DNA of 64,000 bases from Pseudomonas lactis (GTDB lineage Bacteria > Pseudomonadota > Gammaproteobacteria > Pseudomonadales > Pseudomonadaceae): assembly GCF_001439845.1 (NCBI RefSeq), contig NZ_JYLO01000003.1, positions 310,001 through 374,000 of the forward strand. The letters run 5' to 3'. The translations under genes and the position numbers were made by a program. Positions 53,736-62,786 of this stretch are shown in pieces. Position 1 is the first letter of the stretch. Each line of letters opens with the position of its first letter. The notes under the pieces are model-generated. The model ran no database searches. It was not told the origin of the DNA and saw only the letters and a program-made list of their open reading frames with translations.

Positions 53736-56258
53736 TCACCCAGGGGGTTGCGCGCCCAACTTGTCCCACATCTTTTTGCTGATCTTCTGCCGATTGGCAT
53801 ACCCCGCCCACGGGTCGTCCTTCAAGGCCTGCAACCGCTGGTGCAGGTTCGCCACCGTCCACTGCTGGGCGCCGCGCAGCCCTTTCAACTCGTCTCGACT
53901 CACCGGCACCGACACGGGTAGGCCCGGGCGTGCCCGCACTGAGTACGCCGCCACGGTACTGGCGCCACGGGCGTTGCGCAGGTAGTCGATAAAGATCTTG
54001 CCCACGCGGTTCTTGGGGCCGCTGGTGGCGGTAAAGCGTTCGGGCAGTTGCCGGGTCATGAATTGGGCAATGGCTTTGGCAAATGCCTTGACGGTGTCCC
54101 AGCCATCGCGCCGCGCCAACGGCACGATCAGGTGCAAGCCTTTGCCGCCGCTGGTCTTGACGAAAGCCTGCAAGCCCAGCTCATCCAGCACTGACAGGGT
54201 CAGTTGGGCCGCTTCCAGCATGGCTTTCCAGGGCAGGGCCGGGTCCGGGTCGAGATCGAGGACGAACAGGTCAGGCGTCTCAATCTTGTCCGTGGTGGCG
54301 CCCCACGTGTGAAATTCGACCGTACCCATTTGCACGGCACCCACCAGGGCGTCCACGCTATCTACCTCCATCAGGCGCGCATGGCCTGGGTCCAGCGCCG
54401 GGTCCAATTGCTTGATGTGGGGGATGGTCATGCGCTCAGAGTGCTTCTGGAAGAACTGCTCACCTTCAATGCCTTCTGGCGCCCGCAGCAATGACACGGC
54501 GCGCCCGCGCAGAAAGGGCAGGATCCATTCGCTGATATCGGTGTAGAACTGCGCCAGTTGCTGTTTTTGCGTGCCGCTGTGCTTGTCGATAATGCGCTCG
54601 GGGTGGGTGATTTTCACGTTCTTCACCGTTGCCTGGGCTTTACCGGCTTTCGATGCCTCGGGTGCCTTGACGGACTTGGCCGCGCGCGGCTGTTCATGAA
54701 TGATCTGCGAGGCTGGCTTGTCGGTGCGCAGGCCCACAAACGCGGCCTGGCGCACCACGCCTTCACGGGTCCACTCGGCAAATTGCACTTCGCCTACCAG
54801 GCTCGGCTCAACCCAGTGCACGCCTCGGGCCTGGGCACTGGTCAACGGCTTTTGCAGTGGCGAGTCCTTGCGCTCAAGCGCGGTGAGCTTGGCATAGATA
54901 CTTTTCAGCGCCGCCTGATCAAATCCTGTGCCTACGCGCCCGGCATACACCAGGCCTGCCTCATCGTTGACCGCCAGCAGCAGCGCCCCAAAGCCGCTGC
55001 GCGAACCTTGGGGGCGGGTATAGCCCACAATCACGAATTCCTGGCGCAGGCGGCATTTGAGCTTGATCCAGTTGTCACTGCGCCGCGACACGTAGGGGCT
55101 GCCGGCACGCTTGCCGATCACCCCTTCCAGGGCCAGGTCACAGGCGCTTTCGAAAATATCGCGCTGGCTGGCGGCAAAGGCTTCGGAGAAGCGCAGCAGT
55201 TTGCTTCGGCTGCCGGACAGCGCGGATTTAAGCGCAGCACGACGCTCTTCGACCGGGTCTTCGCGTTGGTCGCGACCGTTCAAAAACGGGGCATCGAACA
55301 GGTAATAGACGATGTCCAGGCTGCGGCCGATATCGAATGCGTTTTGCAGCGCCTGGAAATCCGGCAGCCCGTCGCCATTGAGGCTGACCACTTCGCCATC
55401 TAGCCAACTGTCCTTGAGCTTGAGGGCTTGCAAGGCTTTGCACTGACGCGGCAGGCGCTCGGTCCAGTCGTGGCCGTTGCGGGTGAACAGGCGCACTTCG
55501 CCGTCGCGAATGCGCGCCATGATGCGGTAGCCGTCGAACTTGATCTCGTAGCGCCAGTCACCTTCGGGCGCCCGGTCCACCAGGGTTGCCAATTGAGGGG
55601 CGAACTCATCCGGCAGGGCAGCGGTACGCTTGGGCGCTTTGGCTTTTGGCGCTGCCTTGGATTTGGCCTTGGCCTTGGCCGTGGCTTTTGGCTTACCCAC
55701 CACCGCATCGCTGAGCACGCTGGCGGGCTTGGCCTGGACAATATCGAATTCAGAGGCCGGGCGCGCTTGCTGATCGTTTTCCTTGATCAACAGCCATTGC
55801 TCCTTGTCGCCACTGCCCTTGAGCCGGGTGCGTACCAGCGCCCAGTCACCGGAGAGTTTTTCACCGACCAAGGTGAATTTGAGTTTGCCCGCCGCGTAGG
55901 CCTTGCGCGGGTCATCGTGGGGTTGCCAGATGCCTCGATCCCACACGATCACATCCCCCGCACCGTATTGGCCGGCGGGAATGCTGCCCTCGAAACTGCC
56001 ATAGCTCAGCGGGTGGTCTTCAACATGCACGGCCAAGCGCTTCTGGCTCGGGTCCAGGCTCGGGCCCTTGGGCACCGCCCAGCTCAACAGCACGCCATCA
56101 AGTTCCAGGCGAAAGTCGTAATGCAGGTTGCGCGCATCATGCTTTTGGATCACAAAGCTTAAGGCCGAGGCTTTACGTTTGCTGGATGAGCTGCCGGCGG
56201 GTTCGGCGGTGATCTTGAAATCACGCTTGCGGTTGTACTCGCTCAGGGGCTTTGCCAT
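53736..56258 (-). CDS. ligD: ATP-dependent DNA ligase D (phosphoesterase-ligase-polymerase)
   Basis: LigD joins double-strand breaks with Ku in bacterial non-homologous end joining. The 840-residue protein has the order known from P. aeruginosa. The 3'-phosphoesterase spans about 30-160 (QKHDARNLHYDFRLELDG). A lysine/alanine-rich linker covers 185-210. The ligase spans about 215-525 with catalytic K240 in YEIKFDGYR. The primase-like polymerase spans about 555-835 with the metal pair in FVLDLDPDP and TSGGKGLHLIVPL. The start is the ATG at 56258. ku lies 24 bases upstream on the same strand, so the two form an operon. Confidence 0.95.
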   Translation of the reverse strand: MAKPLSEYNRKRDFKITAEPAGSSSSKRKASALSFVIQKHDARNLHYDFRLELDGVLLSWAVPKGPSLDPSQKRLAVHVEDHPLSYGSFEGSIPAGQYGAGDVIVWDRGIWQPHDDPRKAYAAGKLKFTLVGEKLSGDWALVRTRLKGSGDKEQWLLIKENDQQARPASEFDIVQAKPASVLSDAVVGKPKATAKAKAKSKAAPKAKAPKRTAALPDEFAPQLATLVDRAPEGDWRYEIKFDGYRIMARIRDGEVRLFTRNGHDWTERLPRQCKALQALKLKDSWLDGEVVSLNGDGLPDFQALQNAFDIGRSLDIVYYLFDAPFLNGRDQREDPVEERRAALKSALSGSRSKLLRFSEAFAASQRDIFESACDLALEGVIGKRAGSPYVSRRSDNWIKLKCRLRQEFVIVGYTRPQGSRSGFGALLLAVNDEAGLVYAGRVGTGFDQAALKSIYAKLTALERKDSPLQKPLTSAQARGVHWVEPSLVGEVQFAEWTREGVVRQAAFVGLRTDKPASQIIHEQPRAAKSVKAPEASKAGKAQATVKNVKITHPERIIDKHSGTQKQQLAQFYTDISEWILPFLRGRAVSLLRAPEGIEGEQFFQKHSERMTIPHIKQLDPALDPGHARLMEVDSVDALVGAVQMGTVEFHTWGATTDKIETPDLFVLDLDPDPALPWKAMLEAAQLTLSVLDELGLQAFVKTSGGKGLHLIVPLARRDGWDTVKAFAKAIAQFMTRQLPERFTATSGPKNRVGKIFIDYLRNARGASTVAAYSVRARPGLPVSVPVSRDELKGLRGAQQWTVANLHQRLQALKDDPWAGYANRQKISKKMWDKLGAQPPG

Positions 56259-56282
56259 GTTGTTCTCCCGTCAATGGCAGGC

Positions 56283-57122
56283 TCAAGAGGCCTTGTTATT
56301 GGACTTTTTCGCGGTGCTCTTTTTCGCCGCAGGTTTACCCGCCAGGCTGCGTTTGAGCAGTTCGGTCAGGTCGATGACATCCGCAGATTTGCGCTCTTCG
56401 ATGCCTTCGGCGGTTTCCACGTCTTCGATCTTGCCGGCCTTGGCCTTTTTCGCTACCAGCGCCCGGATCTTGTCCTGGAAGCTGTCACGGTATTCATCGG
56501 GCTGCCAGTCGGCGCTCATGTCTTCCACCAGGCGCTTGGCCATGTCCAATTCACCTTTGGCCAGGGTCGGTTTTGTCACATCGCTGCCCAGTTCCAATTC
56601 GTCCAGGCTGCGCACTTCGGCGGGCCAGCGCAGCATGACCAGCACCAGGGCCGACTCCAGTGGCATCAACGCAGCCAGGTGTTGCTTGGTGTGCAGCACC
56701 ACGTTGGCCAGCGCGACCTTGCCGGTTTTTTTCAGCGCTTCGCGCAGCAGTGCATAGACCTTGCCGCCGCGTTTATCCGGGGCGAGGAAGTAGGGCGTGT
56801 CGATGTTTTGCAGGGGGATCTGGTCGCTGGCGACGAAGGCGATGATTTCGATGGTCTGGGTGGACTTGGGGTGGGCCGAGCGAATCTCGTCTTCGCTGAG
56901 CACCACATAGCGCCCTTTTTCAAAGGCCACGCCCTTGACGATATTTTCCTTGGTGACTTCCTTGCCGGTGGTTTTGTTGATGCGCTTGTAGCCCACCGGG
57001 TCCATGCTGCGCTTGTCCAGCCAGTCAAAGTCGACGCCTTGTGAAGAGGTCGCCGAGACCAGCGATACCGGGATGTGAACCAAGCCAAAACTGATGGCGC
57101 CTTTCCAGATTGCCCGTGGCAT
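56283..57122 (-). CDS. ku: Non-homologous end joining protein Ku
   Basis: A 279-residue ring-forming protein that binds DNA ends and recruits LigD. The opening AIWKGAISFGLVHIPVSL and the middle YKRINKTTGKEVTKENIVKG match bacterial Ku. MLRWPAEVRSLDELEL is in the bridge region. The C terminus is lysine-rich (KPAAKKSTAKKSNNK), as expected for DNA-binding extensions. The start is the ATG at 57122. The ku-ligD order suggests one transcript. Confidence 0.95.
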   Translation of the reverse strand: MPRAIWKGAISFGLVHIPVSLVSATSSQGVDFDWLDKRSMDPVGYKRINKTTGKEVTKENIVKGVAFEKGRYVVLSEDEIRSAHPKSTQTIEIIAFVASDQIPLQNIDTPYFLAPDKRGGKVYALLREALKKTGKVALANVVLHTKQHLAALMPLESALVLVMLRWPAEVRSLDELELGSDVTKPTLAKGELDMAKRLVEDMSADWQPDEYRDSFQDKIRALVAKKAKAGKIEDVETAEGIEERKSADVIDLTELLKRSLAGKPAAKKSTAKKSNNKAS

Positions 57123-57307
57123 AGGTGTGATTCCTCAACGAAGAGCCTGTGTGCTGGTGACTCGCAGCGCAGGGCAAAAGTTTCGGCGGATAGATGCTCG
57201 GACAGATCGTGTTACACCTGATGAGAAACTATTTAGTGTCACCACCCGAACCCACGGCGTAGCGTGTTATCGAAAGCACGTAGTACCTGGCATAGAGAGG
57301 TTTGGCC

Positions 57308-57619
57308 ATGAACCCTTGTGTACGTCATCTTGCAGCATTGGCGCTGGGCCTGGCCGTTGGGCCATGGGCTCAGGCGCAAAACCTGCCGGGCCGCAGCAGC
57401 GACCACGGCCCGATTCACCGGGCCAACCCCAACAGCATGCAGGGCACCCAGCCCAATGCACCTGCGGTTCCCAGCATTCAGCCTGTCCCGGCCAACCCGC
57501 GGCCGACCCTGGAAAACGGCGGCATCGGCAACCGCTACCCCAAGCAGGAGGCGGCCCCCAGCCTCCCGGCCACCGCACCCAAAGCGCCCACCTATGATGC
57601 CAACGGCAATCGCCGCTGA
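57308..57619 (+). CDS. Small secreted proline/asparagine-rich protein
   Basis: A 103-residue protein with a clear Sec signal peptide of about 22-23 residues (LAALALGLAVGPWAQA, cleaved before QNL). The mature part is low in hydrophobic residues and rich in P, N, A and G, including NSMQGTQPNAPAVPSIQPVP, so it is probably unstructured. GAGAGG lies before the ATG at 57308. It ends 12 bases before the sugar dehydrogenase start and is likely co-transcribed with it. I do not recognise a family or function. Confidence 0.7.
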   Translation: MNPCVRHLAALALGLAVGPWAQAQNLPGRSSDHGPIHRANPNSMQGTQPNAPAVPSIQPVPANPRPTLENGGIGNRYPKQEAAPSLPATAPKAPTYDANGNRR

Positions 57620-57631
57620 GGATTTCGCCTT

Positions 57632-58789
57632 ATGTTTGTACGTAAAACCCTGATGGCCGCCCTGTGCGCCACCGCGTTACTGCCGTTGAGCGCGGTGTAT
57701 GCCGCCGATAGCCAACAGTTCCCCAGCGAGCAAGGCAGCATCACCGCAACACCGATCGCCAAGGGTCTGGACCATCCGTGGGCGCTGGCGTTTTTGCCCG
57801 ACCAGCAAGGTTTTCTGGTGACCGAACGGCCTGGAAACCTGCGGTTTGTCAGCCCGGACGGCAAGCTCTCTGCGCCCTTGAAGGGCGTGCCGCAGGTGTG
57901 GGCCAAAGGGCAGGGCGGGTTGCTGGATGTGGTGCTGTCGCCAGACTTCAAGCAGGACCGCCTGGTGTACCTGTCGTACGCCGAAGGCGGTGGTGAGGGC
58001 GGCAAGGCCGGCACTGCCGTAGGGCGTGGGCGCCTGGCGGCTGACTTGAGCGGCTTGGAGGACTTCAAGGTGATTCTGCGCCAGGAGCCCAAGCTATCTA
58101 CGGGCAATCACTTCGGTTCGCGCCTGGCCTTTGACCGTGACGGCTACCTGTTCGTGACCCTGGGTGAGAACAACGACCGCCCCACGGCCCAGGACTTGGA
58201 CAAGCTGCAAGGTAAAGTGGTGCGCATCTACCCGGATGGGCGCGTGCCGGATGACAACCCCTTTGTCGGTCAGCCCGGCGTGCGTCCGGAGATCTGGTCC
58301 TATGGGCAGCGCAACCCGCAAGGGCTGGCCTTGAACCCCTGGAGCGGCACGATCTGGGAAAATGAACATGGGCCCCGTGGCGGTGATGAAGTCAATATCA
58401 TCGAACGCGGCAAGAACTACGGCTGGCCGTTGGCGACCCATGGCATCAACTATTCCCTGTTGCCGATTCCCGAAGCCAAGGGCAAAACGGCCGAGGGCAC
58501 AGTGGCACCCCATCATGTGTGGGAGAAGTCGCCGGGCATCAGTGGCATGGCGTTCTATGACGGCGACCGGTTCAAGGCCTGGCAGCACAACCTGTTTATC
58601 GGTGCGCTGGTCAGCCAGGAGCTGATTCGCTTGCAGTTCGAGGGTGACAAGGTGGTTCACGAGGAACGCTTGTTGGGCGAATTGAAAGCGCGGATCCGTG
58701 ATGTGCGGCAGGGGCCGGATGGCTTTCTGTATGTGCTGACGGATGAGGATGACGGTGTGTTGTATCGGGTGGGGCTGAATCAGGACTAA
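57632..58789 (+). CDS. PQQ-dependent aldose sugar dehydrogenase family protein (YliI-like)
   Basis: A 385-residue periplasmic beta-propeller with a Sec signal of about 24 residues ending YAADS. The family opening is KGLDHPWALAFLPDQQGFLV, and NHFGSRLAFDRDGYLFVTLG is the catalytic-histidine and calcium region of soluble glucose dehydrogenase-type enzymes. NPQGLALNPWSGTIWENEHG and GGDEVNIIERGKNYGWP also match YliI/Asd. It is expected to oxidise free aldoses with PQQ as cofactor. GAGGA precedes the ATG. Confidence 0.88.
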   Translation: MFVRKTLMAALCATALLPLSAVYAADSQQFPSEQGSITATPIAKGLDHPWALAFLPDQQGFLVTERPGNLRFVSPDGKLSAPLKGVPQVWAKGQGGLLDVVLSPDFKQDRLVYLSYAEGGGEGGKAGTAVGRGRLAADLSGLEDFKVILRQEPKLSTGNHFGSRLAFDRDGYLFVTLGENNDRPTAQDLDKLQGKVVRIYPDGRVPDDNPFVGQPGVRPEIWSYGQRNPQGLALNPWSGTIWENEHGPRGGDEVNIIERGKNYGWPLATHGINYSLLPIPEAKGKTAEGTVAPHHVWEKSPGISGMAFYDGDRFKAWQHNLFIGALVSQELIRLQFEGDKVVHEERLLGELKARIRDVRQGPDGFLYVLTDEDDGVLYRVGLNQD

Positions 58790-58844
58790 ACGTGTGGGAG
58801 GGCGCTGTTAGCAGAGGTTGATCCAATTGATGCCCCGCGATCCA

Positions 58845-59281
58845 AATGTGTGAGCTGGCTTGCGAAGGCATAGGTATCTACACAACTTTGTGGGTTGTAA
58901 CAGCATACGGTAACCACGATGCGAAGCGAGTCGCTCTTGCTCTGCTCTTGATCTTGATCTCAAGCGCCCCGTTAAACCACGCTGGCCGAACGCAGGCTTG
59001 AATTCGTGGGTAACCCGGCAGGACGCCGGGTTAGCCGCCCCGCGCCATGGATGGCGCGTGGCGGCGGCCCACGGATTCAAGCCTGCGTTCGGGCACACCG
59101 AGCCTAGGCGAGGTGCCGAGTGGTGGGGCAAGAGCCCTTTGGTTACTTTGGGGCTCTTTTCCAAAGTGACCCGCCGTCAGGCGGAACCCTAAGTGGCCGT
59201 TACCTAAATAACGGATATGTACCCGGTCCAGCTGTGTTGACTGTTAGTCCGTCTTCGCAGGCAAGCCAGCTCCCACATTGG
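58845..59281. repeat. Composite repeat: palindromic element lying between two inverted REP halves
   Basis: The left half AATGTGTGAGCTGGCTTGCG ends near 58869; the right half CTTCGCAGGCAAGCCAGCTC runs to about 59281. These would form one family B REPIN if joined. About 380 bases lie between them, beginning TAGGTATCTACACAAC and ending near ACGGATATGTACCCGG. From memory such sequence recurs in P. fluorescens-group genomes, but I could not check copies. Confidence 0.65.
58986..59092. repeat. Cloverleaf-like palindrome of 107 bases
   Basis: The outer stem 58986-59010 (CCGAACGCAGGCTTGAATTC onward) pairs with 59068-59092 with a single mismatch in 25. Inside are two further hairpins: TAACCCGGC/GCCGGGTTA (59011-59033) and GCCGCC-N-CGCGCCAT/ATGGCGCG-N-GGCGGC (59034-59065). 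Single-stranded DNA or RNA of this region would fold into a three-way cloverleaf. Confidence 0.75.
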
Positions 59282-59307
59282 ATCTCACGCTGTCTGCAGA
59301 ATCGGGG

Positions 59308-59787
59308 TTATAGCCCCAGTTCTGACAGGCCGGGGTGATCATCCGGGCGCCGCCCCAGCGGCCAATGGAATTTGCGCTCGCTTTCCTTGATCGGCATATC
59401 GTTGATGCAGGCAAAGCGGTTGGCCATCAAGCCGTTCTCATCGAATTCCCAGTTCTCATTGCCGTACGAGCGGAACCAGTTACCCGAATCATCGTGCCAT
59501 TCATAGGCGTAGCGCACGGCGATGCGGTTATCGGTGAAGGCCCACAGTTCCTTGATCAGTCGATAATCCAGCTCCTTGGCCCATTTGCGGGTCAGGAACT
59601 GCTTGGCTTCTTCGCGGTTATGGGCAAATTCGGCGCGGTTACGCCAGTTCGTATCCAGGGTATAGGCCAGGGACACGCGCTGCGGGTCGCGGGAGTTCCA
59701 GCCGTCTTCGGCCAGACGGACTTTTTCGATGGCAGACGTGCGGGTAAACGGCGGCAGGGGCGGGCGGACTTCTTCTTGGGCTGACAT
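59308..59787 (-). CDS. DUF1348 (NTF2/SnoaL-fold) family protein
   Basis: A 159-residue protein. [20 protein letters not shown] then [40 protein letters not shown] and [19 protein letters not shown] are the DUF1348 signature. The fold is NTF2-like and the function unknown. GAGGAG precedes the ATG. It lies 54 bases downstream of a TetR gene on the same strand, so it is probably controlled by that regulator. Confidence 0.87.
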   Translation of the reverse strand: MSAQEEVRPPLPPFTRTSAIEKVRLAEDGWNSRDPQRVSLAYTLDTNWRNRAEFAHNREEAKQFLTRKWAKELDYRLIKELWAFTDNRIAVRYAYEWHDDSGNWFRSYGNENWEFDENGLMANRFACINDMPIKESERKFHWPLGRRPDDHPGLSELGL

Positions 59788-59841
59788 GGGCGTCTCCTCA
59801 AAGCAATAAAGGTTGGGTCGAAAGTTGCCTGGGCTGTGGGT

Positions 59842-60405
59842 TCACAGTTGCAGTAAGGTTCGCGCCATGCATTGCGCATTATCGGCAGCTGTTGAATCAC
59901 CCATGACCAGGGCAACGGTAATGGCGCCATCGATCAGGATCAGCAGTTGCGCGGCCTGCTGCTCCGGGTCGGGGGTGCCATGTGCTTGGCACAGTTCAAG
60001 TGCGTACTCGAACAGTTTGCGTTTATGGGCCTTGGCCAACAGGCGCACGGGGTCTTGGGCGTCACCGGTTTCACCGCTGGTGTTGATAAAGGCGCAGCCG
60101 CGAAAGTCTGCCGAGCCGAACCAGCCTTTGAGCGCGCTGAAAAGCCCCAGCAAGCGCTCGCCGCTGTCGTCGCGGCGTTCCACTTCGCTGCGCAGCCACT
60201 GCATCCAGCGTTCGTCGCGGCGTTGCAGGGCGGCCACCACCAACTCATCCTTGTTGGCGAAGTAGCGGTAGATACTTTTTCTCGACACACCGGCGGTTTT
60301 CACCAGTAAGTCCATGCCGGTGGCAGCGATGCCGTGGCGATAGATCAACTTCTCGGTGACGTCGAGGATAATGTCGCGGGTTTCATTCTGGGTTATATCG
60401 TTCAT
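59842..60405 (-). CDS. TetR/AcrR-family regulator
   Basis: A 187-residue regulator with the N-terminal helix-turn-helix (DLLVKTAGVSRKSIYRYFAN at roughly 25-44) and a helical ligand domain with FRGCAFINTSGE. I use the ATG at 60405, because a perfect 14-base palindrome lies 13 bases upstream (60418-60431) and would fall inside the gene if the frame began at 60441. The DUF1348 gene follows on the same strand, and pssA is divergent. Autorepression is the simplest reading. Confidence 0.85.
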   Translation of the reverse strand: MNDITQNETRDIILDVTEKLIYRHGIAATGMDLLVKTAGVSRKSIYRYFANKDELVVAALQRRDERWMQWLRSEVERRDDSGERLLGLFSALKGWFGSADFRGCAFINTSGETGDAQDPVRLLAKAHKRKLFEYALELCQAHGTPDPEQQAAQLLILIDGAITVALVMGDSTAADNAQCMARTLLQL

Positions 60406-60417
60406 GTCGAGTACAGT

Positions 60418-60431
60418 AGAACGATCGTTCT
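60418..60431. promoter_or_regulatory. Probable TetR operator
   Basis: AGAACGATCGTTCT is a perfect palindrome between the TetR start and pssA. Its position and symmetry fit a TetR dimer site. pssA starts 99 bases away on the other strand and might also be affected. Confidence 0.62.
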
Positions 60432-60530
60432 TCATGGTCAACAGCGTTTTTTAAATTACCCACCGCGAGACCTGAGCAGCCTCATGGTGTAAGCTTTGGG
60501 CCTCTTCGGATTCGACCCATTGCGAGCCCT

Positions 60531-61874
60531 ATGCCGTCGTTCTTCAAACGCTCCCTGTTGCCCAAGCTGCGCGGTTTTCCGTTGTCCAACGAGGCCATTG
60601 AGGTGCTGCCCAGCGCCGACGCCTATCGTCGCTGCCTGCTGGAGAAAATCGCCCAGGCCACGCGGCGTATCTACATCGTTGCCTTGTACTTGCAGCAGGA
60701 CGAGGCGGGGCAGGAGATCTACGACGCCCTACACGCCGCCAAGGCCGCACGGCCTGAACTGGAGATCGTGGTGATGGTGGATTGGCTGCGCGCCCAGCGC
60801 GGGTTGATCGGCGCGGGCAAGCAACCGGGCAACAGCGCCTGGTACCAGGCGATGACCCAGCGCCACGCTACCGAAGTGCCGGTGTACGGCGTGCCGGTGC
60901 AAACCCGTGAGCTGTTTGGCGTGTTGCACCTCAAGGGTTTCGTGATTGATGACAGCGTGCTGTACAGCGGCGCCAGCCTGAACAATGTGTACCTGCACAA
61001 GTTCGACAAATACCGCTTCGACCGCTACCACCTGATCCATAGCCAACCCTTGGCCGATTCGATGCAGCACCTGGTGGAACACGGCCTGGTGGCATCCAAG
61101 GCAGTGCATCGCCTGGACCTGCCAAACCCGCCCACCACCCGCAGCCTGCGCAACGATATCGGCGACCTGCGCAGCCGTCTCAAGCATGCGACCTACGACA
61201 CCACAGCCGGGCAGTTGCCCAATGGCCATCTGTCGGTCAGCCCCTTGCTGGGCGTCGGCAAGAACAACCCGTTGAGCCGGGTGATCCTCGAACTGATCGC
61301 CAGCGCCCAGCAGCAACTGACCATCTGCACGCCGTATTTCAACCTGCCATTGCCGGTGACCCGTGAGATCAACCGCGCCCTGGCACGCGGCGTGAAGATC
61401 GACATCGTGGTGGGCGACAAGACTGCCAACGACTTCTACATTCCGCCCACCGAGCCTTTCAAGGTGATTGCGGCGTTGCCGTACTTGTACGAGATCAGCC
61501 TGCGGCGCTTTGCCAAGCGGCATCAGCCGATGATCAACAGCGGCCAGTTGAACCTGCACTTATGGCGCGACGGCGATAATACTTATCACCTCAAGGGCAT
61601 GTGGGTGGATGAGCGCTACACCTTGCTCACCGGCAACAACCTCAACCCTCGGGCGTTTCGCCTCGACCTGGAAAACGGCTTGCTGATCGACGACCCTCAA
61701 GGCCAATGGCTGGGTCCGCGAAGCGCCGAGCTTGCGAATATTTTCCAGCACACCACGCGTATCCAGGGTTACCAGCAATTGCAGACACTGGTGGATTACC
61801 CGCCCGCTGTCGGCAAATTCCTGCGGCGTGTCAGCCGGGTGCGGATCGAGCGCTTGCTGTACCGCATTCTCTAG
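60531..61874 (+). CDS. pssA: CDP-diacylglycerol-serine O-phosphatidyltransferase (PssA, PLD type)
   Basis: A 447-residue member of the phospholipase D superfamily that makes phosphatidylserine, the precursor of phosphatidylethanolamine. Two HKD motifs are present: HLKGFVIDDSVLYSGASLNN and HLKGMWVDERYTLLTGNNLN. VALYLQQDEAGQEIYDAL, ICTPYFNLP and VGDKTANDFYIPPTEPFK match E. coli PssA (451 residues) closely. Other pseudomonads also have a short membrane-type PssA, so this may be one of two. The start is the ATG at 60531 with a weak ribosome site. A strong terminator follows. Confidence 0.92.
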   Translation: MPSFFKRSLLPKLRGFPLSNEAIEVLPSADAYRRCLLEKIAQATRRIYIVALYLQQDEAGQEIYDALHAAKAARPELEIVVMVDWLRAQRGLIGAGKQPGNSAWYQAMTQRHATEVPVYGVPVQTRELFGVLHLKGFVIDDSVLYSGASLNNVYLHKFDKYRFDRYHLIHSQPLADSMQHLVEHGLVASKAVHRLDLPNPPTTRSLRNDIGDLRSRLKHATYDTTAGQLPNGHLSVSPLLGVGKNNPLSRVILELIASAQQQLTICTPYFNLPLPVTREINRALARGVKIDIVVGDKTANDFYIPPTEPFKVIAALPYLYEISLRRFAKRHQPMINSGQLNLHLWRDGDNTYHLKGMWVDERYTLLTGNNLNPRAFRLDLENGLLIDDPQGQWLGPRSAELANIFQHTTRIQGYQQLQTLVDYPPAVGKFLRRVSRVRIERLLYRIL

Positions 61875-61891
61875 CCGAGCAACTTATCGGC

Positions 61892-61934
61892 AAAAAAACA
61901 CCCGGGCCCTTGGACAGGGACTGGGTGTTTTTTT
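61892..61934. terminator. Bidirectional intrinsic terminator between pssA and efeO
   Basis: AAAAAAACACCC (61892-61903) and GGGTGTTTTTTT (61923-61934) form a stem with A and T runs on both sides, suited to stop transcripts from both convergent genes. Confidence 0.88.
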
Positions 61935-61945
61935 GTGCGCGGCCG

Positions 61946-62761
61946 TTAGTTCAAACCCAGCTTGCCGCGCAGGGTCGAGAGGTCTTCGGCCAGGGTATTG
62001 ACCGGGCCGACCAGGGCCTTGCGGTCGTTGTCCTTGACCTTGTCATAGGTCTGGAAGCCGCCATCCTTGGTTTTATACTTGGCCAGGATCTTGTCGACGC
62101 TGGCAAAGTTCTTGTCGACCTTGGCCAGGAAGGCCTGGTCTTGCTGCCCGATCTGGCCACGGAACAGGTCGACGATTTTTTTCGCGCCGTCGATGTTGCC
62201 CTGGAAGTCGTACAGGTCGGTGTGGCTGTAGCGGTCTTCTTCACCGGAGATCTTGGTGGCCGCGACTTCTTCGAGCAACGCAGCAGCACCACCGACGACT
62301 TTCTCCGGCGGGAAAGTCAGGCCATCGACGCGGGTCTTGAGGTCATTCACATCGGCGTTGAGCTTGGCGGTCAGCGCTTGCAGGCCCTGGGTCGAGTTCT
62401 GCGAGAACAGCGCGTATTCAATGCGGTGAAAGCCGGTGAAGTCTTCGGCCGTCACGCCTTTTTCATGATCGTCCACACGCGAATCGATGGACGCGTCGAG
62501 GTCGCTGAACAACTCGGCGATCGGTTCGATGGACTCATAGTGCACGCGGGTCGGCGCATAGAGCTTCTTGGCGGTGGCCAGGTCGCCTTTATTGATGGCG
62601 TCGGTGAACGCCTGGGTCTGGGTGACCAGTTCGCCGATTTCTTCGGTGACGTAGATCTTGTAATCCGACACCGGGCCCACCAGGTCCAACGGCGCAGTAG
62701 CGGCGAAGCTTGCCAGTGGCGAAAGGCTGAGTAACAACAACGCGATAGACGACTTCTTCAT
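61946..62761 (-). CDS. efeO: EfeO/EfeM-type iron-uptake protein (imelysin-like M75 domain)
   Basis: A 271-residue periplasmic protein with a Sec signal of about 21 residues ending SFAAT. The rest is an M75/imelysin-like helical domain: [40 protein letters not shown] with the HxxE metal motif (HRIE), and [20 protein letters not shown]. The N-terminal cupredoxin domain of E. coli EfeO is absent, so it is the short EfeM-like form. I use the ATG at 62761; an ATG at 62770 is also possible. It follows efeB by 25 bases, so the two form an operon for ferrous/ferric uptake at low pH. Confidence 0.87.
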   Translation of the reverse strand: MKKSSIALLLLSLSPLASFAATAPLDLVGPVSDYKIYVTEEIGELVTQTQAFTDAINKGDLATAKKLYAPTRVHYESIEPIAELFSDLDASIDSRVDDHEKGVTAEDFTGFHRIEYALFSQNSTQGLQALTAKLNADVNDLKTRVDGLTFPPEKVVGGAAALLEEVAATKISGEEDRYSHTDLYDFQGNIDGAKKIVDLFRGQIGQQDQAFLAKVDKNFASVDKILAKYKTKDGGFQTYDKVKDNDRKALVGPVNTLAEDLSTLRGKLGLN

Positions 62762-62786
62762 GGGAGACATTCCGCTCTGGTGTGTT

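Larger units (their letters stand above)
58790..59307. other. Intergenic repeat island, no gene supported
   Basis: 518 bases without a credible gene. The region holds a REP remnant (58793-58803), a REP half at 58845-58869, a large palindromic element and an inverted REP half at 59251-59281. Short open frames here have the look of translated repeat and were not called. Confidence 0.7.

Noticed and set aside
58998..59338. Short open frames in the repeat island (for example one with WGKSPLVTLGLF)
   Set aside because: They overlap the palindrome and REP sequence and lack ribosome sites; such frames arise from repeated DNA.
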